From contig JAJLTO010000006.1 in NCBI GenBank assembly GCA_030568195.1, positions 310,001-374,000 on the forward strand: a stretch of DNA of 64,000 bases, given 5' to 3'. The notes beneath the pieces were generated by a model. It did not search any database. It was not told the DNA's origin and saw only the letters and a program-made list of their open reading frames with translations. Numbering within the stretch: position 1 is the stretch's first letter; every line of letters starts with the position of its first letter. Source of the DNA: Dipodascopsis uninucleata var. uninucleata (lineage: Eukaryota > Ascomycota > Lipomycetes > Lipomycetales > Lipomycetaceae). Shown in pieces: positions 25,340 to 37,767 of the stretch. The position numbers and the translations under genes were made by a program.

Positions 25340-26726
25340 CTAGTCGCGAACAATAAGCTTCCTTTTTCTACTGGTAAGCCCAGACCCCTCCTTTTCAAGT
25401 TCCATTAGTGCCTCTCTTCTAGCATTAGACGTCTGTTGTAAAGTATCTCTTATTACCATGGCCTCAGTAACATGCTCATATTTAGTCATTTTTTTGCCTA
25501 CGCGTTCTTCGATGGCCTGAATGCGTAGAACATCACGTTCAGTGACAAAGGAAATACTTTCACCAGAACGCCCAGCACGTGCGGTTCTTCCAACTCTATG
25601 AATATAGTCGTCTGGGTCGCCGGGTATATCAAAATTGATTACCATTTGTACGGTAGGAATATCAAGACCTCGACTTGCGACATCTGTAGCTACTAACACT
25701 CTCGCAGCCTCTGCTCGGAAACGGCCAAGAGAGTCAACACGTTCCTGTTGAGATATCTTAGAATGCAACGAAGTTACACGGATTTCCATAGATCGTAGAA
25801 TAAGCCGCAAGACTTCAGCAGTCACCGCGCGATTGACAAAGACGATGGCGGATTTTTTCTCATTGATCGGAAGCAACAGTAGCTTGACAAGGTAGGCTTC
25901 CCGGACATGAGTAGGGATGAAGAGATACTTCTGATCCAGAGTATCAGGAACGGAAATTCTGTCACTTATAGTTAGAAGAAAATTACACTATGCTAAATTC
26001 TGACGCAGTGCTCAAGTAAGAAATTTGCACCAACGCAAGTAACATATCGTAAACTTACAATTTTGACGAGACCTCGTGAACAAATATCTTGTCTTTCGAG
26101 TTATTATCTCTTAACTGCATCACAGCGTCCGTTAGTGTCGCCGTGAAAAGTAAGGTCTGGCGACTGCTAGCTGGAGACAAAGCACCAAAACACTCCTCCA
26201 AATCCTCAGCAAATGACGGCGTCAGCAGACGATCCGCTTCATCGAGCACCAGAAACTTGACATGTCTCAATCCTCTTATAGTGTCGTTTCCGCTGCTCTT
26301 GATATGGTCTGCGAGTCTTCCGGGCGTAGCAATGACAACATGAGGGCTCCTTTGCAGAGCGATTGCTTGTGACATCATGTCCATTCCACCCACGATCACT
26401 GTTTGCTTCAGATTCATCGACGTACCCAGCGCCGCAAACTGTTCTGATATCTGCAGTGCCAGCTCTCGCGTAGGTGTTAGCACTAAAGCGAATATCCCAA
26501 ACGGATCTTCTGACAGCTTCTGGAGGATGGGAGCCGCAAAGGCGATGGTCTTGCCTGATCCAGTTCGCGCTCCTCCAATGCAGTCCTTGCCTTTCAGGAT
26601 CTCTGGAATGCAGGCCACTTGGATCTGAGATGGCTGCTTAATCGCCATCGAATTGAGTGCCTCTACGAGCGGTTTAGAGATACCGAGGGCATCGAAACTG
26701 GGGACCTTCTGCGGCCCTTTGGACAT
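25340..26726 (-). CDS. DBP8: ATP-dependent DEAD-box RNA helicase Dbp8
   Basis: Two exons, 26726-26059 and 25964-25340, joined as [20 protein letters not shown]; 430 aa, essentially the length of yeast Dbp8 (431). Core motifs in order: [17 protein letters not shown] with a Q motif, [28 protein letters not shown], then TAT in place of the usual SAT. After them come [23 protein letters not shown] and the Dbp8-like [10 protein letters not shown]. The family functions in the nucleolus in 18S rRNA/40S subunit maturation. The open frame extends four codons upstream to a GTG, but the first ATG is at 26726. The 94-bp intron ends in an AAG acceptor. Confidence 0.92.
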
Positions 26727-27787
26727 TGTGTCTGCCACTTGGTGCGCTGCGGATGAGCTGTCTAAATTTCTTATTCGCTGCGCTCACTGTATTCTGTGCT
26801 ACAGCTTCTCTCTAAGTTGAACGAGTAAAACAAACCTATCGGCGATCGCTTATAGTATTGTCCGACACGGTGGCTGCTAATGACTGTGTAAAGCACCTCC
26901 CAATCTAAGCTCTCTGATAAATTTTCTATGCCAAAATTTTTTTCTACACCCTAGCTCGGCACTGGTTCATCGGATGGCTAGCTATTGGGATGAATGGGTA
27001 GGGGTAGCCTGTACTGTGCCGGGTCGCGTGTCACATGCGGCACAAGCGTGACGACGGTGTGGCAGTTTCGGCAGAGCGCACAAATACGCCTGGTCCGCTA
27101 CAATGAGATGCAGTAGCGCCATTAAGGCACAAATGCAAGTCTCGCATAAGATTAAACCTTGTGCATAAACCCTATGACAGAGGCTGATGTGTCATGACGC
27201 ACCTGCATCCTGACGACAGGAACAGAGACGAAATACTCAGACGCAATGATATGCTGTATGAGGCGCTGCAGCATCAGTGGCACTATTGTATAATGAGGAA
27301 CAAGGATAGATGTCACTATTGGCGACTTACTTACTCCAGTTCTTGATGTAGCAAGAAACGGAGTCGCTACGTTAGTCTAATCTTATTTGACCCGCATGCG
27401 CCTCCCTCGTTGTTTCTTAATCTCAAAAAGTAATGCACTACTAGTTATATTGCAATGCCAATCTTTTCCGCATAGGTAATATGTGTGTCGTCATTGTACT
27501 TCTGGTTGCTTTGCTGAAGCGTCGTCTGAATCCTGAACACGTTGATTTAGGATTTCGTTGATACAACACTAGACGAAAGGGGCGTCCCCGGAGTGGGGGA
27601 ATACGGAAGATCACCTTCTCTTATAAATGACGGCTAGTCGCTCTTTATCTACCCCAGCTTGATCATTCTATAATACTCTCAAAACAGACGCATACTCCAC
27701 AAAAGTAGATACAGACTCTCTTCAGTCCTGCAAAGTGTAATCTCTCACAATTCAATTCAACTACCTCTCGTGATACTAATAGCGAAA
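26727..27787. promoter_or_regulatory. Divergent promoter region DBP8/polyol dehydrogenase
   Basis: About 1.06 kb between divergent starts. The half near the dehydrogenase has a TATAAA box (27622-27627), a CT-rich leader and a paired GC-box element (listed separately). No coding sequence seen. Confidence 0.5.
27586..27598. promoter_or_regulatory. Paired CreA/Mig1-like sites
   Basis: TCCCCGGAGTGGGG contains CCGGGG on the minus strand and GTGGGG on the plus strand. Both fit the SYGGRG consensus of the CreA/Mig1 glucose repressors. They lie about 190-200 bp upstream of a sugar-alcohol dehydrogenase start, just upstream of a TATA box. This fits carbon-source control, but it is motif evidence only. 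Confidence 0.4.
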
Positions 27788-28919
27788 ATGCCATCAGCCG
27801 CTCTTCCTACCTCAATGAAGGCACTTTGGTACGATAGGCCCTACTCTCACTCAGTGAGAGAAGTGCCTCTACCTAAGGTCCGCGACAATGATGTCTTGAT
27901 ACGAGTCAAGGCCTGTGGTGTGTGCGGAACTGACTTGCATATCCATGAGGGCGAGTTTATTGCCAAGGTAAGTGAATTAAGCATGGCTACCATATGTGGT
28001 CTTGTGCCCAGTACTTCTCGCTAACAATATTTTTCCCGGCCAGTTCCCATTGATTCCCGGCCATGAAGTCGTCGGCGTAGTCGCTGCCACCGGAAAAGAC
28101 GTCAAAGGATTTACGGTTGGCGAGCGTGTTGTTGCTGACAACTCGGAGCTTTGTGGTGAATGTTTCTACTGCCGCCGAGGAAAGGCTTTACTCTGCGAGC
28201 ACTTCGAGGCTCATGGTGTAACTATGAACGGAGCATTTGCTGAGTACTGTGCCTACCCCGCAGGAAAGGTTTTCAAAATCTCCCACCTTTCCGACATCAA
28301 TGCTACTCTGCTCGAGCCTGCCTCTTGTGCTGCTCATGGTCTCGAGAAGATCAGGCCAGATCTGGGCTCTTCTGTTCTGATGTTTGGCGCTGGACCAACC
28401 GGTCTTGTTCTTGCGCAGCTTCTCCGAAACAACGGTGGATGCCACGTTGTTCTTGCTGCAAATGCTGGTGCAAAGATGCAGCTCGCAAAGAAACTGGACT
28501 GCGCCGATGTTTATGTCGACCTGGATCGTAAGAATCCTGAGGCTCAGTACCGCAAGCTGAAGGAGGAGAACCCATATGGATTTGACATTGTAGTTGAGGC
28601 TACTGGAAGTCCGAAGGTCCTTGAGGATTCAATTAACTATGTTCGACGAGGCGGCAAACTTGTCGTCTACGGTGTGTACAGTAATGCTGCTAGAGTTTCC
28701 TGGCCTCCTAGTAAGATTTTCGGAGACGAAATCACAATCCTGGGATCATTTTCTGAAACATACATGTTTCCAACTGCAATTGCTTATCTTGATGGTGCTG
28801 AGCCTAAGGTGAAAGTAGATGGTATTGTCAACAAGACATTCACTCTCGATCAATGGGAGGAGTGCTTGGAAGCATTGAAAAACAAGAGCGCGAACAAAGC
28901 TGCTATTATATTTGAATAG
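27788..28919 (+). CDS. Zinc-dependent MDR dehydrogenase, D-arabinitol/polyol dehydrogenase type
   Basis: Two exons, 27788-27967 and 28044-28919, giving 351 aa. Catalytic zinc residues are Cys46 (ACGVCGTDLH) and His67-Glu68 (PGHEVVG). The structural zinc site is Cys97, 100, 103 and 111 (ELCGECFYCRRGKALLC). The Rossmann motif is FGAGPTGLVLAQLL. Overall it resembles the fungal arabinitol dehydrogenase (ARD1) group, which interconverts D-arabinitol and a ketopentose with NAD(P). Sorbitol/xylitol or another secondary alcohol remains possible, because substrate range cannot be read from the sequence. The start is the ATG at 27788 rather than an in-frame GTG upstream. The promoter carries Mig1/CreA-like motifs and a TATA box, suggesting carbon-source regulation. 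Confidence 0.82.
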
Positions 28920-29635
28920 TTCCTTTTTGTCCAATGTTTGGCTTTTTATTTTATTTCGACAGGTGTTTTCAGGTATTTTATATTTGCGCTTTGTTCTTTA
29001 AATTATCTATTTATCCTTGTCGAAAGCCCAGCTATATATACAAACACATCTTGAATATTTTGTACAATTAGTCATCAAATATATATTTTACGATTTTGCG
29101 ATTTGATCATTTAAGTTGAGTTGATGGGAGTATGATAGACGGTTTTATTTTTTATTGTGTATAACATACGGTGTCTGTGGTAGCGAGTCTACAGACGTCG
29201 CTGGACTTGTTTGTCTTGCTAACAAGTTAGAACTTATCTTTAAGCAATAGCTTTATATAGGATCAATAAAAAAAATGAAGTTTTAATGTCGGCTATTCTT
29301 TTATAATGCTCGCAACATTTTGATTTTAAGCTCTTCAGTGCCTGATCCCTTCGTAAAAAATTCCTAACAAGTTTCAGTATCTTCTAAGAAGCTTTCTTAT
29401 TCCGATACATATAATCCCGAACTTTACATGATTAAAAAATTTCCGCCGTAATATATAAAAAGAAACAAAAAAAAATTTGCATGTCCATTATACAAATGCT
29501 AGTTCTGAAGAACTCGCAAAATCCCTATACTATCAAGACTTGAGGTGAAATCGCTCCTGAAATCTAAAACATGAAATTACAATTTCTCTTATTGTTTATC
29601 TTAAACCAAAACTAATCTTATTGTGATGGCCCCAG
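28920..29635. other. Intergenic, convergent 3' flanks
   Basis: Very AT-rich, with an A-run near 29465-29480. No feature seen. Confidence 0.55.
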
Positions 29636-30902
29636 TTATTCGGCCCAGCATTCACGAACGAATCTGTCCATTGGAACATTCTTTCTAGAAATACCAACAA
29701 TCCAAGGGTGGGTGAGCATTTGTCGTGGACTTGCACGCTTTTTTGTATCTTTCTCGAGGCTAAAAGTTCACATGACATCATAGTTAGTATCTCGCGCTAA
29801 TAGGATAAAAAGCAAAATTTCAACACAAATCTTACCAGCAAGCCAAGAAATGATGGAAGGCTTCCGACCACTTTATACCATTGTGGCATTCATCTTTCAA
29901 CTTGGGCGGTTGCATATTAACAATATACGTCAAAATCTCGATTGGCATCAAAGGTGGTTCGCCTTCAGGTGGGAACGGGAATCTGTGCTGCGCAACTTCC
30001 ATTAATGTTAAACCCAACGACCATACATCTGAAGTAACTGTGTATGGCTGACCTTGTATGCGTTCTGGAGCCATATAATACGAGGTGCCAGTGAAGGTGG
30101 TGGCCAAAGAGTTCACAACCTCGCCAGATACTCCAAAATCGCATAACTTAACTTGGCCGTTAATGTCAAGAAGAATGTTTTGGGGTTTGATATCCCGGTG
30201 AATAATTCTTCGCTCATGCAGATAGGAAAGGCCGCTTAACACACCTTCCGCGATTTTGCCCAGAACTCTCTCTCCAATGCGACCTCCTCTTGCTTTGACA
30301 TGCTTGTAAATTGCATCCAATGAACCACCTTCGCAATACTCCATTGCAATGGAGATGCTACCATCGTGTTCATTGAAAAATCGACCATAATATCTCACAA
30401 TATACGGAGAATTGCAAGATTCGTTGTACAACAGTTCTCTCAAAATTTGCTTTCTGATTTCTGGATTTCGATTTACGGTAATCGTCTTTAAGGCAAATAC
30501 TGTCGACCCCTTTTTAAGTCTGCACTTGGTTACGGAGCCACTCGTTCCTTCTCCAAGCTTTGCAACTTCAACGATACCATCGTGAGTTGCCACATAATTC
30601 CATCCTTGCTCATCCAGTTCCGTGACATCCTGTGACATGATTCTGTTGTACTGTTCATCGTTCTCGTATCTATCTTCAGCTACCGTGTCAAAGCCAGTGC
30701 AATCGCTTCTTAGATCTAGACTAGGTACAATTGGTCGCATCAGTGAAATCGGCTGTAAATGATTCGATTCATCTCCATCTAAGATGTTGTTACCAGATGT
30801 CATCAAGTTTGGTACCGCCGGAATCGATAATGAGAGCATTTTCATCCGCGGTGATGGATTTAAGTTACCACCAGGATTTCGTAACAACGGCGGAATCGAC
30901 AT
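29636..30902 (-). CDS. MKK1: MAP kinase kinase of the cell-wall-integrity pathway (Mkk1/2, Pek1 type)
   Basis: Two exons, 30902-29836 and 29759-29636, joined as [18 protein letters not shown], encoding 396 aa. Kinase features: glycine loop GEGTSGSV (117-124), Lys139, HRDIKPQN (235), DFG (255) and activation-loop Ser265/Thr269 in [20 protein letters not shown]. The sequence around the activation loop and [23 protein letters not shown] follows Mkk1/2 and Pek1 rather than Pbs2 or Ste7. In this pathway a Bck1-type MAPKKK activates it and it phosphorylates an Slt2/Pmk1-type MAPK on cell-wall stress. The N-terminus (1-100) carries Pro/Ser segments that may serve docking. Confidence 0.9.
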
Positions 30903-33311
30903 GTTGTAAATTGATTTTTGATGAAAATTGCTCTAAAGCGATGATTGGCTTGCGAAGGTGTAGATTATCAGTCGGTAGCTCTTACCAGAGTGTATCAATA
31001 ATTCTTTCAGAGACAAATAAAAGAGTCTGATCCCTTCATAGCCTCAGAAGGTCGATGTACAAGGCTTACAACCACGTTCCCGGGACGAATAATCACTATT
31101 ATAGATCAAGTCCTAGTGAATGCTGCTTACTAGAGGAAGAAAACTATAATATAGTGGTAAACAGAACAAGATGTCGGCTGCAAAGTAAAGACACTATAAC
31201 TCTTCCTAATCTATCAGGCTGAGGACTATAACAGCCTCCTTTTGTCTCAATGGGTTCAGGTAGATGATGCCTCTATTTTTGCACTTGTCAATGGTGACGG
31301 CGACCGAATGGATTATATCTTGCTAGGTTGCTCTGTGGCCCTCAATGATGTTCAGCAGGAATCGATTATAAACGCACGGATTACTATGTACCAACTGAAA
31401 TACCACCGCGCACCTATTCACTACCTCTTCACCCCACTTTCTTTGTTCAACGGCAACGATGAGTCTCGTTTTATAAAAGAAAAGAAGAGTAGTTATTTAT
31501 AAAGAAAGAAATAATATGAAAACGAGTGACAGATAATTTTTCTTTTCTTGTAAGGTGAGGTCTCCTTCTCCTTATGTTAAAGCCGTTCCTTTGTCAAGCA
31601 GATGCGAAGTCACTGCACTGTATGCACAAATTTCATAAATATTAGTAATCTTAGAACACCAGCGACTCGTAAGATGCGCTTTCACCTAATATTATTACCT
31701 TATGTGCGTACTTCCGTATTCAATCGTGATTAAATCCTTTGTAAGCACTCTGTGCAGAAAAGATTGAGGAAACAAAAAAGCCGGCTCCTGCAGATTTGAT
31801 GTTTAACAGATAGTAAATTAAGCGGTACTACTTTTTCCCTCTCCATGTCGCATATATAACTTTCTTGCAATCAAATTGCACTGACAACCCTTTCCCAGGT
31901 TTAACAAGGACGAAAGACTCTTTGTTTGCTTACCAATTTGTTATCTAAGCGGAAATATGATCGGGCGATCTTTTGATTACGTAACCGGCTCTGGCAGAGT
32001 AATTTAACTTAGGGGCCAGATTTAGCGAGTAACGAGTTGTGCAACACGGCTGCCGTCTTAAGTCATATATCTGTCAGAATATGACTTGTCTTACTAATGT
32101 ATATTACTAGGCTCCTCATCAAACGCTACCGAACTTCTATGCGTATATTTGTATGCCTTCTCACAGGGCTAAGCGCGCTGCAATTAGACGGCAAAGTCTA
32201 ATAGAGTTTAGTGGCATTCCATGCTAGTTAAATTACATGTGGCGCAGGTGCGACAAGAGGGTTAGTAGCATACAAATACAGCTTGCAAATTTTACATATA
32301 TTAAAAGATATTATGCCGCGCCAGTGATATACTTAATTTAGGGCTCTTAATATATGCGCACGACTGCGCATATTGATGCAGAGCAGCTGCGGGAATGAAG
32401 TACTTCGTTCAGTGTGTAGAGATGCATAGGAATTAGTAGGAATAGAGACAGGAGTGAAGTAGGAGATGTCAGAGATATGCAAACAGCCTACATTCGATAC
32501 GTGAAGAGGTACGTGTACTTGTTCTAGTCAAAATCTGATGGCATTATACTTCCTGAGCTATGAAGATTCTTGGGACTTGTGGTGGGGTCAAGAGGTTACA
32601 AGAAAAATAAGTTACGTGAGATATTGCGTACACACTTCCGTGGACGCAAATAGAGTTTGCAGGTCACCACTCACCTTCTTCCTGGAGTGAGTTGAGCTAG
32701 CTTCCTGGCCGTGAACACAGTAATTCGAGATACCCAATAGCATCCATGGCAAAGACCTGAGCGCTCTTATCTATACGTGACTACGCGTTCAATTATTACA
32801 GCATCTCGTTTAACTGTACCTCTTCGCTAAATATATCTATTTTTAAGCAGCAATTCATGAGCAGACATAAGCTGGCGTCTATATAGGAACGCAATAGATG
32901 ACAACAGCAGTAGCAACTAACCTGGCTTACTCTGACAAGCCCTTACATAACTTCCTCTTTTTCGAGATATCATGCTTCCAGAAGCTAATTTTAGTTTATA
33001 AGTGAATAACGACAAAGCATACGAATTATTACTAGTGCCAGTAATATCTTGAATACCTACTCTCGTGTATTTCTGTAAGAAGACATGTCCAACTAAAAAT
33101 ACTCTTAATTTCACCGATAAAATATAGAAGATGCATCCAACCAAAAATAACTGACGACAAAACTCAAATAGCAGGTAACGAACCAACGAAGAATACGCAG
33201 TAGGTACGAAATATTGTAAAATATTGTGAACTATAACATGCACGTCATCAAGTAGTCAACATTGCCATGTAGAATAAACACAGCCTTCAATTTCTGCTGA
33301 CTTGAAAGTTC
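30903..33311. other. Long gene-free interval (MKK promoter to HUL4 3' flank)
   Basis: A 2.4-kb interval. Open frames at 31242-31502 (+) and 32917-33243 (-) have no credible initiation, domain or coding pattern. No tRNA, repeat array or transposon ends recognised. Confidence 0.5.
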
Positions 33312-36073
33312 CTAGCGCAGTCCAAAGCCTTCACTTTCAGCTACCGCTCTGTATAGTTTTTCTTCTAGCTTCTCTCTTGTCGCATATCTGTATAGACAAA
33401 GTTGGTTGAAACAAGTATGTGAAATTGGGAATCTGTCACAGTCGTCTCCTAGCCTAGATATTTTGAATATCAAATTTGCTATACCTGTAGCAGGTATGCG
33501 ATCTGATCCGGTCACAAATGTAAGTAGTCGTCGCTGGTCCTTTGGCTCCATATTCTCGAAAAATTCCCAGAACCAAGTTACAACTAACTCATTTGCCTCG
33601 ACTTCTTCTCGGCTATTGGTTTTTGACGAACTGCCATGTCTTCCAGAGCCATGATTGCTATTATTATTATTATTTGAAAGCCAACCGTCATAAATTGCCA
33701 CAGCCCTTAATGCACCAACATCCAGTCCTTCATCAGAGCCATGAACAAGTAACTCAATTTCCTCCGGCCTGAAAAGTGTTAATGCATTGCCTCCTATAAC
33801 GTGATAAAATCCACGTTTAAAAGGCTGGAATTGACGAGCAATAGAGTTTTCAAAAATAAATTGGATATACTTATTTACAAATTCATGCCTATTTGCATTA
33901 GTCACCGGCTTTTTCTCGCCACCTGGAACTAGAGGTACTTGTACAGCAGTGCCGTAGATCTCGTGTTCAGCGACAAAATCTCGACAAAATGTCTCTTCGA
34001 CGTTGCCTTTAAAGTCAAGCAATTGCTGCAGCCCCTTTGCAAGAGTCGGCTTCAATAAAGCCAAATCTTCCATGGTGCATTGGCAGCCAAGTAGTTTCTT
34101 GAACACCGCTGGTGGCAATTGAATATCCAGTATAGTCGAGTTATAAATAGCTAAGCCAAGCACAACTCCTACCAAGAAATACTGATCCGACGTCTCAAAA
34201 GTTGACGAGTTAAACCAACAATAGTTTGAGTCTTCCTCGTATATAAACATTCCATTCAAAGGATCAAACATTTCACGAACAAGTAGTAAAAACCACTCCT
34301 TACGCAATCCACCTGCATCAACACCATCTTCCCCAATAAATTCGATTTTGAGGCCTTTTTTGAGATCCATCTCATTGCTCGAAATCTGCCTTAAAGAATC
34401 TTCAATCAAACAATCACGCCTCACCTTCAAAACTAAATGCGGCTGCACGACTCTCTTGTAATTCAGAGTAGAGAAAAAAGCTTCTCGCGCCTTAATTTCC
34501 ATCTGTCTCCTAGCATCATATTCAAGTATAGTAATCTTTGAACCCATAGACATATAGAATGGATATTGACAGAAAGTAAAAACCGATCCTAAAGGCGCGG
34601 ATGCACTTGCTTGTGTAAGATTAGGATCCATACTTATCGCTTGCGACATCATGGAGTTAGATTCTGATCTCAAACCTGCTTTAGGTACAACTGTAGTGGG
34701 CACAATCCCTGATACTGAATTTCCGTGGCCACCGCTGATACTACCCGATCTATTGATCGGTGCAGCCGTAGTAGGAATACCTTGCTTTTCCCATACATCG
34801 AAATCGTGCGTAATATCAATATAGTCTACCATTGTATTGTAGAAACTGGACGTTGGAATCTTTGATACTTGGATATTTGCAGCAAAAAATAAAGATAGCG
34901 AACGAGCAGCTGCCCTAATTCTCCAGTCATGTCCGTATAATTCGATCTTTGCTCCTCCCTTAGCCGATACGTATTTCGCAAGTCTATGAGTCGTGAATGA
35001 ATTGATAAGCTCCACTTTCGCTTTAAAACTCTCCGTGGGGAGTCGTGCAAACCAGTTCACTAAATAGTGATGACAAGTTATATTAAGGCCACTCAACAAG
35101 CCTAGTAGTCGTTTCAAAATTGCTGAAGGTGTATGATGGTGGTCGGACGTTGTACTAGACCTTGGCGCATAGAGACTAGGATTCTCCAATATGATCAGTA
35201 GCGCCCTTAGGTCGTTCGGAGATGACAGGATCTTTCCAGGCCGTCGCAATAAGCTTTCCGAAGCCTTTAATATAGACTGTACTATGGTTTTCTTGGTACA
35301 AGAACCAATCAGATTATAAAATTTAGAAATCAACGAGAAATCTAGACCAGTTTCTTTGAAAGAATATTCCTTATCGTTCTTAAATGATGAGTTTAAGGTC
35401 TCAAATGACTGGAAAGCACTAACAACGAGCTCCTCGAGATTGTTCTGCTCTTCATCAGAGAGAGACTCCTTAGACAGATAGTATTCAAGTGTATTGGCAG
35501 TTAAAAGTTCTGTTGATTTCCATGTCAGAGGATCTAGGTCATTTGTTGTCTGGCAGACAGTACATCTAAAGCATCGGATAGTCGTAGGATACCGTAACGA
35601 AGTCAAACAGCATATACACACACTCGTAGTCTAACCATGGGTGCAGTTATAGAAGTCAGTAACATTTAATGAGTCTAAAAAATCAATATTATGGTACATA
35701 CTAACGAAGTTTGATTTTGCTGTTGCTCTGCAGATGTATCTGCTTTGGTAGTGCTTACTTGTCGTTCAGACGATCCCTTTGCCTTGTAACCTAAACTTCC
35801 GCTGTCGCTTCCACTATTTCCATTATTGTTTTTACTGTTATTACCACTGTCATTATTACTATTGTTGCTGTTACCACTCGCAGAACGTTCTTTATCCTTC
35901 TTTTGCGAACCGCTTAGTTGTCTTGTAAGCGTTTTGGCCAGTGAGCTTGTAAAGGAAGGATGATTTCGCCCTTGTGATGATCGTGCCTGAGGCTCCGCCC
36001 TAGGTGACGACGAGCTTCCAACTCCTGCGACCGCAGCAGCGAGTCTTCGATCTGCAGGCGGTGCTGTCACCAT
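33312..36073 (-). CDS. HUL4: HECT-domain E3 ubiquitin ligase Hul4
   Basis: Two exons, 36073-35702 and 35630-33312, in phase 0; 896 aa. The N-terminal region is Ser/Asn-rich with poly-Asn (NSNNSNNDSGNNSKNNNGN). The splice restores a cysteine-rich motif (CICC...CFRCTVC...TNDLDP) found in Hul4-type ligases. The C-terminal HECT domain (about 540-896) shows IEFIGEDGVDAGGLRKEWF, NDLDP-type spacing and the catalytic cysteine in ISHTCFNQL (Cys864), ending EGFGLR. Hul4 works with Tom1-type ligases in quality control of nuclear/chromatin-associated proteins in yeast. An asparagine run (33655-33675) sits inside the HECT N-lobe/C-lobe linker region, so it is probably a surface loop. Confidence 0.9.
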
Positions 36074-36872
36074 TTTGATGAGACCGCTCGGTCGATCCGC
36101 GATGAGAGGTCTGGTAGTTGTATCTGGTACAGTTTGTCAGATTCCCGAAATATAATTGAAGGCGGCTACTTTGCCTGCCTAATCGTAGTATTTGCTCGCT
36201 GTAGACGTTGCTCTCTCTTCCGCGAAATAATATCAGGATCCAATATTGTTAGGTTACCTTTTCGACTGCAGCTATTGGTTGTTAGCGCTTATTTGTGCTT
36301 TATAATATCGCTATTTATGCCCATGTAGGCGAAACAACGACCAATAACCGAATGTAGATATTCTATCAACCACTGTCATCAAGTGGCATATATTTTGTCG
36401 AAAATTATTCTATTTGGTACTTAGGCAAATCAAACTTCCTGAGAAACTACTTCTGATGCGCAAAAACTGATATCTATAAGCATGTGAGTCTAGCCAAAAG
36501 ACTGTGTAAAGGAATTATAGCTTAGAACAAATGCTAGGGAGTATGGTACGCGTCTACTATTCTTCCCGTTATAAGCTTAGCGAGCAAAGCAATCCTCAGC
36601 AAGCTGGGCCTTCATAACCCTATACACCATTTGTCGAGAACAATGTCCTAAGAATAACTTTGACAAGAATATCAGATCAGGGTCTATTTTCTCGTAGATA
36701 TTATTGATAATTTTTACGATTCGCTGGTAAATTATAGTAAAGGCGATATATGGAGAACCAAGGTCTATAGATTTAATATACGTGGATAATATCTCCGGAC
36801 TTCAGATATTTGGTGAAGACTAATATAGTCCTGTCGCTCAGAATATTCGAGACAGTCGAGAGTATATTCACT
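36074..36872. promoter_or_regulatory. Divergent promoter region HUL4/PAC2
   Basis: About 800 bp between divergent starts. No proteasome-type GGTGGCAAA element or clear TATA box seen. The frame open upstream of the PAC2 ATG is read from a GTG and is not supported. Confidence 0.45.
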
Positions 36873-37667
36873 ATGGAGCTACCAAATAAGCAGACAATCC
36901 TCATATTACCGGCAGTTTCATCGGGAAATGTACCTCAGTTGGCATTGGACTTGATAGTCCATTCGTTTAATGTACCATTTGCAGGAATAATAGACCACAA
37001 AGGCTTGTTGTACCCTTTCGCCGGACCATCCGAGCGGTGGATAGAACGGGATACAAAGGCAGCTGTCAGTGCAGGCAACGGAATATCTTCAGCTTTGGAA
37101 ATTTATCATAACTCGAAAATAACATGTCTGATACAGCGTTCACCAACGCTTCCTGGATGTAAGGATAGGTTTGTGAACGATATTCTTCTACCACTGATTG
37201 AAAAGAACGAGTTCACAAAAATCCTTCTGTTGTCTTCGTCGGACGCGGCTAGACGTTCAAATCCTGCTGGATCAAAAGTCATGACCATATTGCCATCAAG
37301 CGGGGTATATGACATTGATTCAAACGAAGCAATCGAAGCTTTAACGAAAAGAATTGATCTTCTATCAGTGTCGGATTCTGGCAAGTTGAATGCAGAGCGG
37401 GCAGAAAACTACAAGTCACCCAGATTACCGGGTTCTGGTATTACAAGACGTTTTCTTGAGGCTGCTACGAAGCATAATCTACCTGTCATTGCGTTGGTGA
37501 TGTTTGCATTTGATGGAGATAATTTTTCTGATGCCTATGTAATGGCTGGACTGGCTATTAAGCTCCTCTCTATAGACACGCCTGCTAGCTGGACAGAGCC
37601 TGTCTCATGGAAAGGTGTTTACGGAAAAGAGCCGCGCATAGGACTGGAATACGGTCTTTATGGCTGA
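36873..37667 (+). CDS. ADD66: Proteasome assembly chaperone 2 (PAC2/Add66 family)
   Basis: Single exon of 264 aa. The N-terminal strand TILILPAVSSGNVPQLALDLIVHS is followed by VGxID-like AGIIDHKGLLYPFAGP. RQRSP-like IQRSPTLPGCKDRFVNDIL and a C-terminal LLSIDTPASWTEPVSWKGVYG complete a pattern typical of PSMG2/Add66. The protein pairs with PAC1 (Pba1) to help assemble the proteasome alpha ring. The start is the first ATG at 36873; the upstream frame opens from a non-ATG codon. The stop lies only 100 bp from that of the converging GEP3 gene. Confidence 0.85.
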   Translation: MELPNKQTILILPAVSSGNVPQLALDLIVHSFNVPFAGIIDHKGLLYPFAGPSERWIERDTKAAVSAGNGISSALEIYHNSKITCLIQRSPTLPGCKDRFVNDILLPLIEKNEFTKILLLSSSDAARRSNPAGSKVMTILPSSGVYDIDSNEAIEALTKRIDLLSVSDSGKLNAERAENYKSPRLPGSGITRRFLEAATKHNLPVIALVMFAFDGDNFSDAYVMAGLAIKLLSIDTPASWTEPVSWKGVYGKEPRIGLEYGLYG

Positions 37668-37767
37668 TTTGTATGATAGATATCATGTACCGCCTAAGAG
37701 GGCTTTATTTTATACTTATTTACATATTATTTACATAACATTGCTGTGCACACATATATACATAATA

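Noticed and set aside
26727-26738. Four-codon N-terminal extension of DBP8
   Set aside because: It starts at GTG; the ATG at 26726 gives a protein essentially the length of known Dbp8 proteins.
31242-31502. 86-codon plus-strand frame between MKK and HUL4
   Set aside because: It begins at TTG, has no recognisable domain and sits in an otherwise non-coding interval.
36810-36872. N-terminal extension of the PAC2-like protein
   Set aside because: It opens from a GTG and lacks family similarity; the ATG at 36873 starts immediately before the conserved first strand.
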